Below are positions 1 through 4,082 of a stretch of 6,548 nt of DNA, in pieces (within the stretch, counting starts at the first letter, position 1; every line of letters starts with the position of its first letter). The translations under genes and the position numbers were made by a program. The stretch is from RGIG8748 sp045578205 (lineage in GTDB: Bacteria; Bacillota; Clostridia; UMGS1810), in NCBI GenBank assembly GCA_045578205.1, contig JAZNJU010000194.1, positions 1-6,548 on the forward strand. The letters run 5' to 3'. Below the pieces are notes generated by a model. The model saw nothing but the letters and a program-made list of their open reading frames with translations. It made no database searches and had not been told where the DNA came from.

Positions 1-330
1 TTCGTCTTTTTCTTCTTCAAATTGTTTCACAAATTCTTCTGCTCCGGAAAAAGCAACCTGGTTTATATACTTTTCCACTTCCTCGGAAGTCATACCAATG
101 CCGTTATCGGTAATGGTGATTATGGAATTTTCTTTGTCGACCTCCACTTTAATCTCATACTTTTCGTCATTTTGACATTCGCCAATGGAAACGAGTTTTT
201 TATGCTTCATTATTGCGTCCTGAGCATTTGAAACAAGTTCACGAAGGAAGATGTCATTATCGGAATAAAGCCATTTTTTTATTATCGGCAACAAATTTTC
301 TGTGTGTACGGATATTTTTCCCTTTGTCAT
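1..330 (-). CDS. htpG: Hsp90-family molecular chaperone HtpG, N-terminal part (cut by window edge)
   Basis: This is the first 110 codons of a cytosolic ATP-dependent chaperone of the Hsp90 family; the rest lies beyond base 1. The visible part is the start of the GHKL (Bergerat-fold) ATPase domain. Near the start is the family signature HTENLLPIIKKWLYSDNDIF. The first ATP-binding motif follows as ELVSNAQDA (residues 31-39, with Glu31, Asn35 and Asp38 in the usual places). DNGIGM at 75-80 is the second nucleotide-binding motif, and YINQVAFSGAEEF at about 88-100 begins the ATP lid. The ATG at 330 is preceded by AGGAGA with 4-5 bases of spacing and by its own sigma-A-type promoter. No CIRCE element is visible upstream, so HrcA control is not indicated. 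Family assignment is very secure; the length and C-terminal domains cannot be judged. Confidence 0.97.
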   Translation of the reverse strand, partial: MTKGKISVHTENLLPIIKKWLYSDNDIFLRELVSNAQDAIMKHKKLVSIGECQNDEKYEIKVEVDKENSIITITDNGIGMTSEEVEKYINQVAFSGAEEFVKQFEEEKDE

Positions 331-364
331 ATTTATTCTCCTATTGATTTTTAATTTATATTTG

Positions 365-393
365 ATTATACCACTCGGAATTTAAATAGTCAA
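365..393 (-). promoter_or_regulatory. Sigma-A-type promoter of htpG
   Basis: Read on the minus strand, TTGACT (388-393) and TATAAT (365-370) are separated by exactly 17 bases, about 35 bases upstream of the htpG start codon. This is close to the vegetative consensus. The -35 box contains the TGA stop codon of the small ORF that lies upstream. Confidence 0.85.
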
Positions 394-458
394 TTCAAAA
401 AGAGGCGATTGTGCGCCTCTTTTAGTCCCAAAAGGCCGTTCAATACAACTATTTTCAT
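390..458 (-). CDS. Candidate 22-residue small protein or leader peptide
   Basis: A short ORF begins with ATG at 458 and ends with TGA at 390-392; the peptide starts MKIVVLNGLLGL and ends in LFLN. It has a strong Shine-Dalgarno sequence (AAGGAG, 468-473, 9 bases before the ATG). It is preceded by an extended -10 element and followed immediately by an intrinsic terminator whose hairpin is formed by its own last codons. It thus has the parts of a complete gene of about 85 bases of transcript. The peptide is hydrophobic at both ends with charged residues between. I do not recognise it. The first eight residues resemble the start of NADPH-dependent FMN reductases (MKIVVLNGSP), so a decayed remnant is possible, as is a leader peptide for htpG or a non-coding transcript. 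SpoVM was considered but the match is poor. Confidence 0.5.
   Translation of the reverse strand: MKIVVLNGLLGLKEAHNRLFLN
393..423 (-). terminator. Intrinsic terminator between the small ORF and htpG
   Basis: AAAAGAGGCG (398-407) pairs perfectly with CGCCTCTTTT (414-423) around a 6-base loop. On the minus strand the stem is followed by a run of five U, giving a standard terminator for the small upstream unit. It lies inside the last codons of the 22-codon ORF and directly abuts the htpG -35 box. On the plus strand it has four U but nothing obvious to terminate. Confidence 0.75.
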
Positions 459-467
459 TACAAATCA

Positions 468-473
468 CTCCTT
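468..473 (-). promoter_or_regulatory. Ribosome binding site of the 22-codon ORF
   Basis: AAGGAG lies 9 bases upstream of the ATG at 458. It is as good as any SD in the window and is the main reason to take the short ORF seriously. Confidence 0.6.
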
Positions 474-482
474 ACAGACAAA

Positions 483-491
483 ATTCTAACA
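483..491 (-). promoter_or_regulatory. Extended -10 promoter for the small unit
   Basis: Read on the minus strand this is TG-T-TAGAAT, an extended -10 element one base from TATAAT. The sequence 17 bases upstream (CAATAT, 506-511) is a poor -35 box and falls inside a 21-bp tandem repeat. A weak -35 with a good extended -10 fits an activator-dependent promoter. Predicted initiation near 476 leaves a 5' leader of only about 18 bases. Confidence 0.45.
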
Positions 492-500
492 CAGCACAAG

Positions 501-542
501 AAAAAATATTGCTTTTTGTACAAAAAAATTTGCATTTTGTTC
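501..542. repeat. Two tandem 21-bp direct repeats, candidate AraC-type operator
   Basis: Bases 501-521 and 522-542 match at 17 of 21 positions by direct comparison. The informative cores are ATTGCTTTTTGTACA (508-522) and TTTGCATTTTGTTCA (529-543), which match at 12 of 15. A 21-bp period puts both half-sites on the same face of the helix, as in the araI1/araI2 arrangement bound by AraC. The element sits just upstream of the AraC-family gene and covers the -35 position of the divergent small unit. A 14-bp palindrome, TTTTTGTACAAAAA (513-526), spans the junction. The A/T tracts inflate the match, so this remains a candidate. Confidence 0.5.
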
Positions 543-563
543 ATATGTGTGATACGGTATAAC

Positions 564-571
564 AGAGGTGA
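564..571 (+). promoter_or_regulatory. Ribosome binding site that fixes the AraC-family start
   Basis: AGAGGTGA lies 4 bases before the ATG at 576. An in-frame TTG at 516 would add 20 residues but has no SD and lies inside the tandem repeat, so 576 is preferred. Confidence 0.7.
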
Positions 572-575
572 CTTT

Positions 576-1436
576 ATGGATATCAAGAATTTTACATTGG
601 AGTATTACAAAAACGCAACCGAGGGCTTTCACATACAAAAAATCGAGAAATCCGCAGAAGCGGAAAAACTGCATACCCACAAGTATTTTCAAATCTATTA
701 CATTGAAAAAGGCTCCCTTACCCATTATGTTGAGGAAGAAATGTCAAAACTTTATTCGGGAGATATGTTTATGATACCTCCGGGTATAAAGCATAGAATA
801 TCGGAAGAAAACGAATGTTCTTTTTTCTCTTTTTCATTTGAGATGGACAGTCTGGGAAGCGAAAACCTCTTCAACGGATTTGCCATAGAGTTTCTCAAGA
901 AACTTACAAATGACAAGACCATTAAACCCAAAATCACGTTGCCCGATGAAGATGTACTGCGTATCCAGAGCATCATGAACACCATTCACGATGAATTCAA
1001 CCTGAAGAAAATTGCCTGCGATGATATAATAAGAGCATATACGATTGTTCTCATTTGCATTTTTGCCAGAGCATATTATGAAAGTTCTCACATCTTTCCG
1101 GAGTCTAAGGATTCTAAAAAGTTTGTTCTTCACTGCAAAGAATACATTGAAAACAACTATTTCGAGGATATTTGTCTGGACAATATGGTAAAACTTTCTG
1201 CCATGTCAAAAAGCAGTTTTTGTACTGTTTTCAAACAACTTACGGGGCAAACATTCAACAAATATCTCAATATTTGCCGTATAAGAAAAGCAACTGAATA
1301 CATCAAGGCCGGCCACAAAATAACTGCGATATACAGTTTTTGCGGATACAATGATTTCAGCACATTTTACCGCAATTTCAAAAGCATAATGGGTGTAACC
1401 CCAAAACAGTATTCACAAAGTAAAAAAACTTCCTAA
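576..1436 (+). CDS. AraC-family transcriptional regulator with cupin sensor domain
   Basis: This is a 286-residue cytosolic DNA-binding regulator of typical AraC/XylS length. Residues about 25-90 form the N-terminal cupin (AraC-binding-like) domain: LHTHKYFQIYYIEKG (32-46) and the strand-turn motif GDMFMIPPGIKHRI are characteristic and suggest binding of a small ligand. The last 100 or so residues are the double helix-turn-helix DNA-binding domain. Helix pair one lies in the LDNMVKLSAMSKSSFCTVFK region. The signature of helix pair two is GYNDFSTFYRNFKSIMGVTP followed by KQY. The ligand cannot be read from the sequence, and no sugar-use genes lie nearby to suggest one. A tandem 21-bp repeat 34 bases upstream is a plausible self-binding site also serving the divergent 22-codon ORF. 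No terminator separates it from the amidase gene 60 bases downstream, so some read-through is possible. Confidence 0.95.
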   Translation: MDIKNFTLEYYKNATEGFHIQKIEKSAEAEKLHTHKYFQIYYIEKGSLTHYVEEEMSKLYSGDMFMIPPGIKHRISEENECSFFSFSFEMDSLGSENLFNGFAIEFLKKLTNDKTIKPKITLPDEDVLRIQSIMNTIHDEFNLKKIACDDIIRAYTIVLICIFARAYYESSHIFPESKDSKKFVLHCKEYIENNYFEDICLDNMVKLSAMSKSSFCTVFKQLTGQTFNKYLNICRIRKATEYIKAGHKITAIYSFCGYNDFSTFYRNFKSIMGVTPKQYSQSKKTS

Positions 1437-1496
1437 TGCCGCACACATAGAATATTTGCCAAGTTCACCGAATACCTAATTAATTGAGGTGAATTT

Positions 1497-2171
1497 ATGA
1501 AAAAAATTGTTTTTTTTATTTTCTTTGTGCTCCTCGTTTTCTTTCTCTGGAATAAATCAGGTATTAAAATTCCCGCTTCCGGAAAGGTATTTACAAAGAA
1601 AACAGTTATTCTTGACCCGGGGCACGGATTACCCGACGGTGGTGCAGTATCCCCCGAGGGTTACAGTGAAGAAGAAATCAATCTCAAAATTGCAAAAAAA
1701 CTTGAAAAGCACTTAAAAAAAGCAGGTATAAAAGTTATTCTGACCCGAAGCGGAAAGAATTCTCTCAGTGATTCAAAAACCAACAACAAACGCGATGATT
1801 TGAATAAACGCGTTGGAATCATAAACAGTTCAAAAGCCAATTTGCTTGTAAGCATACACCTAAACCACTTCAGTGAACCAAAATATCACGGTGCACAGAT
1901 TTTCTACAGCAAGCATAACGACGAAAACCAAAGACTTGCTTCAAATCTCAGAGCCAACATTGTCAAGTTGTTAGATCCCGAAAACAACCGTGAAATAAAG
2001 GAAACTGCAGATATATTCATTCTTAAGAACGCAAAAATCCCGGCGTGTCTTGCAGAGTGCGGATTTCTTTCCAATCCGGAAGAAGCAGAAAAATTGAACA
2101 CAGACGAATATCAGGAAAAAATCGCCTGGGCGCTGTACTGCGGTATATGTGATTTTCTGCAAGGCAATTAA
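1497..2171 (+). CDS. cwlD: N-acetylmuramoyl-L-alanine amidase, CwlD-like (Amidase_3)
   Basis: This 224-residue zinc amidase cleaves the bond between N-acetylmuramic acid and L-alanine in peptidoglycan. CwlD is the spore amidase that starts muramic-delta-lactam formation in the cortex. Residues 4-18 are a single hydrophobic segment (uncleaved anchor or signal peptide). The Amidase_3 domain fills 35-222. Zinc ligands are His43 in LDPGHG, Glu58 in YSEEEINL and His121 in SIHLN. The catalytic Glu187 is in ECGFLSNP. The GAQIFY segment (132-137) and FLSNPEEAEKL tail fit CwlD better than phage or autolysin amidases, as do the size and lack of binding repeats. The ATG at 1497 has GAGGTGA four bases upstream. 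I see no convincing vegetative promoter in the 60-base gap, so transcription may come from upstream or from a sporulation sigma factor. All catalytic residues are present, in contrast to the next gene. Confidence 0.92.
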   Translation: MKKIVFFIFFVLLVFFLWNKSGIKIPASGKVFTKKTVILDPGHGLPDGGAVSPEGYSEEEINLKIAKKLEKHLKKAGIKVILTRSGKNSLSDSKTNNKRDDLNKRVGIINSSKANLLVSIHLNHFSEPKYHGAQIFYSKHNDENQRLASNLRANIVKLLDPENNREIKETADIFILKNAKIPACLAECGFLSNPEEAEKLNTDEYQEKIAWALYCGICDFLQGN

Positions 2172-2230
2172 AATAACAACCACAATATATAGAACTTGCT
2201 ATTTTTAACAAAAATATCATAAAATTTTAA

Positions 2231-2259
2231 TGGATTATTTTGTGACAGTGTGTTATAAT
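2231..2259 (+). promoter_or_regulatory. Extended -10 promoter of the DacF-like gene
   Basis: TG-T-TATAAT (2251-2259) is a perfect extended -10 element, about 28 bases before the start codon. The -35 at 17-base spacing is TGGATT (2231-2236), a weak match. Together they indicate vegetative RNA polymerase can transcribe this gene independently of cwlD. Confidence 0.7.
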
Positions 2260-2275
2260 TCATGTATAAACACAC
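2248..2275. repeat. Inverted repeat over the -10 box of the DacF-like gene
   Basis: GTGTGTTATA (2248-2257) and TATAAACACAC (2265-2275) are inverted copies with one extra A in the right arm and a 7-base centre. The left arm covers the -10 element and the right arm ends next to the GGAGG site, so a repressor operator or a structured 5' end are both possible. Confidence 0.35.
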
Positions 2276-2281
2276 GGAGGT
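2276..2281 (+). promoter_or_regulatory. Ribosome binding site of the DacF-like gene
   Basis: GGAGGT is centred at consensus distance (6 bases) before the ATG at 2288, a strong site that confirms this start. Confidence 0.8.
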
Positions 2282-2287
2282 ATACGT

Positions 2288-3571
2288 ATGAAAAGACTTT
2301 TTTCATGTTTCACAATTTTTGTGATCATGCTGAATATTTTGTCATTTGGTGTCCGTGCAGAAAACACCCCTGTTCTATCCTCAAAGTCTGCCATACTTAT
2401 AGATGTCAAAACCGGGAAACAACTCTACAATCAAAACGCAACCGAAAAAATTGCTCCGGGCGGTTTTACAAAAATTATGACTGCAATCGTTGCAATTGAA
2501 TGTATGATTGATTCCGGAGAAACCTTGGTTGCAGACGGAGAACTTCTTTCAACATACGATTACAGTTTTGGAAACATGGGAATACTCCCCGGTGAAATCC
2601 TTACGCTTGATAACCTTATTAACGGTATGATATTATACGATGCCGGTGATGCGGCAGAGGTAATTGCATCCTATTCTATGAATTCCAGAAGTGAGTTTAT
2701 CAAAAAAATGAACAGTAAGGCTGTGGATATAGGAGCGCTTAATACAAAATTCACAAATCCGACAGGTTTTCCCGATGAAAAACAATATACGACGGTCGAA
2801 GATATTTGTAAAATCACTAAATATGCTATGGAACTGGAATATTTTCGCGAAGTTGCTAAAAAGCACCGATATGAAATGAGTCCCACAAACAAATATAAAC
2901 AAACAAGATATCTGGATAACAAGAATAAGTTTTTAAGTTCCGTAACAACCGATAAATACTACACCATCCGTGCCAAGGGAGTTAAGACCTCTTACATCGA
3001 CGATAACAACTGCGGAGTTATTCTGTGGTATGAAACTGAAAATTCAACTTTTATGTCAGTTGTTGCAGGAGCAAGTTACGACGGAGAAACCAATTTTTCA
3101 TATGAAGACACGAAAAAACTTATTGACTATGGGCTTAATTTCTACACAAACGTTAAAGTCATATCTGCCGGCGACATTCTCGCTGAAGTAGAATTGACAA
3201 ACGGCAAAGGCACCGACAGAATTCTGTTGGAAGCAACGGAGGATGTTTATGTTAATCTGCCAAAAAATTATGACGAAGACAAATTGACAACATCCGTGAT
3301 GCTTGAAAAAGAAATTAAAGCACCTATCACAAAAGGAAAACTCCTTGGTAAAGTCACAGTTTTGTACAATGGCGAAGAATACATCAGTGCACCTTTGACA
3401 TCACCCAAAGCAGTGCAGGCAGACAATGTCAAAGGATTCTTTGTTAAAGCCGTGCGGTTTCTCACTCAACCATCATTGCTTGTCGGTCTGGGGATTCTGC
3501 TTATTATCATTGTCTGGTCGGTTTTAATATTCGGAAGAAAAAAATCCTACAAAATTGACAAACACAAGTAA
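2288..3571 (+). CDS. DacF/DacB-like D-alanyl-D-alanine carboxypeptidase homologue lacking the catalytic motifs (probable pseudoenzyme)
   Basis: This 427-residue protein has the layout of a peptidase S11 (PBP5/DacF) D,D-carboxypeptidase, which removes the terminal D-Ala from peptidoglycan stem peptides outside the membrane. A signal peptide (1-24, cleavage after VRA) is followed by the S11 domain from SAILIDVKTGKQLYNQNA, a C-terminal beta domain (about 290-380), and a membrane anchor (about 397-415) with a short basic tail. Family features such as FTKIMTAIVAIE and NTKFTNPTGFP are clear. However, the nucleophile motif SxxK reads G59-F-T-K62, the SxN motif reads D118-A-G120, and KTG reads K233-T-S235. 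The catalytic serine, the second-motif serine and the asparagine are all missing. The frame is intact with a good promoter and SD, so this looks like a maintained inactive homologue rather than decay. It sits 116 bases after an intact CwlD-type amidase. A binding or regulatory role at the cell wall is inference. Confidence 0.9.
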   Translation: MKRLFSCFTIFVIMLNILSFGVRAENTPVLSSKSAILIDVKTGKQLYNQNATEKIAPGGFTKIMTAIVAIECMIDSGETLVADGELLSTYDYSFGNMGILPGEILTLDNLINGMILYDAGDAAEVIASYSMNSRSEFIKKMNSKAVDIGALNTKFTNPTGFPDEKQYTTVEDICKITKYAMELEYFREVAKKHRYEMSPTNKYKQTRYLDNKNKFLSSVTTDKYYTIRAKGVKTSYIDDNNCGVILWYETENSTFMSVVAGASYDGETNFSYEDTKKLIDYGLNFYTNVKVISAGDILAEVELTNGKGTDRILLEATEDVYVNLPKNYDEDKLTTSVMLEKEIKAPITKGKLLGKVTVLYNGEEYISAPLTSPKAVQADNVKGFFVKAVRFLTQPSLLVGLGILLIIIVWSVLIFGRKKSYKIDKHK

Positions 3572-3617
3572 AAGTATCACAAAAAATGATGTTCACCCCC
3601 ATCGGTAAATTTAAAAT

Positions 3618-3660
3618 AAAAAACTGTGTGCGATTTGTCTTACAGACAAATCACACACAG
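3618..3660 (-). terminator. Intrinsic terminator of the leftward operon, overlapping the last codons
   Basis: CTGTGTG plus GATTTGTCT (3624-3640) pairs with AGACAAATC plus CACACAG (3644-3660), with one C/A mismatch and a 3-base loop. On the minus strand the stem is followed by six U (bases 3618-3623). The TAA stop of the small protein gene is at 3640-3642, mostly in the loop, so the 5' arm of the hairpin encodes the last residues of that protein. On the plus strand no T-run follows, so it is not a good terminator for the DacF-like gene. Confidence 0.8.
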
Positions 3661-4044
3661 GGTATATATTCCTTTCGGAAATCTGTAATTTACAGACTTG
3701 ATACTCCGGGCATTTCTACATTCTGCGGTAACACAGACGGTTTCTGTGTTACCGTTTTTTATTTCAAAAATACCATCACATTCCACTTCAACTTCAACGG
3801 TTTTTTCGTTGAAAACTGCGATTTCGCGGGAGTTAAAAATAATCTTTACTTCGTCAGAGGGAGTACCCTCATCCATTGTGAAAGTAGCAAAAACGGTGTC
3901 GTTTTTTTTAATTCCAAGATAGTTTATTTCTTCAATTGATTCCATCTTGGTAAATATTTGCCGTGTTTGCGGATGAAGCAGACAAAACTGTATACAAAGT
4001 AACATGGCAAGCGGTATGAAAATCATCAAAAACATTTTCTTCAT
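3640..4044 (-). CDS. Small membrane-anchored or secreted protein of unknown function
   Basis: I do not recognise this 134-residue protein. Residues 4-23 form a strongly hydrophobic segment after a KK start, so the product is probably anchored with its remaining 110 residues outside the cytoplasm, or exported. No lipobox is seen. The outer part has short alternating strands (for example TVFATFTM, EVKIIFNSREIAVF, KTVEVEVECDGIFEI), suggesting a small beta-rich domain. There are seven cysteines, five of them in the C-terminal third. It starts 38 bases after the flavoprotein gene, with only a modest GGTGA ribosome site, and is probably the last gene of that operon. A 9-bp inverted repeat covers its start codon. 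Its body is dense in inverted repeats, including a strong terminator for the other strand, and its stop codon lies in its own terminator loop. The signal-like N-terminus and operon position support it being real, but the repeats leave doubt. Confidence 0.65.
   Translation of the reverse strand: MKKMFLMIFIPLAMLLCIQFCLLHPQTRQIFTKMESIEEINYLGIKKNDTVFATFTMDEGTPSDEVKIIFNSREIAVFNEKTVEVEVECDGIFEIKNGNTETVCVTAECRNARSIKSVNYRFPKGIYTLCVICL
3726..3760 (+). terminator. Intrinsic terminator for the rightward DacF-like transcript, inside the opposite-strand gene
   Basis: CGGTAACACAGA (3726-3737) pairs perfectly with TCTGTGTTACCG (3743-3754) around a 5-base loop and is followed by six T (3755-3760). This 12-bp stem plus U-tract is the best terminator in the window and points rightward. 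It would end the DacF-like mRNA about 185 bases after its stop codon, antisense to the 3' part of the small membrane-protein gene. Confidence 0.8.
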
Positions 4045-4071
4045 TCAAATCACCGTACTTATGATTTGAAT
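4043..4071 (-). repeat. Inverted repeat covering the start of the small membrane-protein gene
   Basis: ATTCAAATC (4043-4051) and GATTTGAAT (4063-4071) are perfect 9-bp inverted arms around 11 bases. In the leftward mRNA the hairpin takes in the first bases of the ATG and places the weak GGTGA site at the loop-stem junction. There is no U-run, so it is not a terminator; it could limit translation of this gene relative to the flavoprotein. Confidence 0.45.
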
Positions 4072-4082
4072 AACTTGGTTTT

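Noticed and set aside
331..400. CIRCE or CtsR operator at htpG
   Set aside because: Neither the TTAGCACTC/GAGTGCTAA inverted repeat nor a GGTCAAA tandem heptad is present.
390..458. 22-codon ORF as SpoVM
   Set aside because: Length and the MK start are similar, but the conserved proline, the PKFLGG-like centre and the basic C-terminal helix are absent.
471..482. CTTACAGACAAA shared with 3639-3650
   Set aside because: Both copies fit their local contexts (small-unit leader and terminator loop) and there are no longer flanking matches or mobile-element signs, so it is probably chance.
558..563. TATAAC as the -10 box of the AraC-family gene
   Set aside because: Transcription would begin inside the ribosome binding site, and the -35 at 17 bases (TTTTGT) is poor.
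516..575. Longer AraC-family start at TTG 516
   Set aside because: No SD precedes it, the extra 20 residues are not part of the cupin domain, and it overlaps the tandem repeat; ATG 576 has a good ribosome site.
486..725. 79-codon leftward reading frame
   Set aside because: It lies mostly antisense to the start of the AraC-family gene, lacks an SD and shows no recognisable domain.
1446..1453. CATAGAAT as a sigma-E -10 box for cwlD
   Set aside because: It matches CATACAAT at 7 of 8 bases and sporulation control would make sense, but the region 14-15 bases upstream has no ATATT-like -35, so a single half-match is not enough.
2199..2216. ATTTTT-AAC-AAAAAT hairpin as a cwlD terminator
   Set aside because: The stem is only A-T pairs and has no U-tail; such structures are expected by chance in AT-rich spacer DNA.
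3586..3939. 117-codon rightward reading frame after the DacF-like gene
   Set aside because: It is antisense to the small membrane-protein gene, contains the strong rightward terminator and has no ribosome site or recognisable domain.
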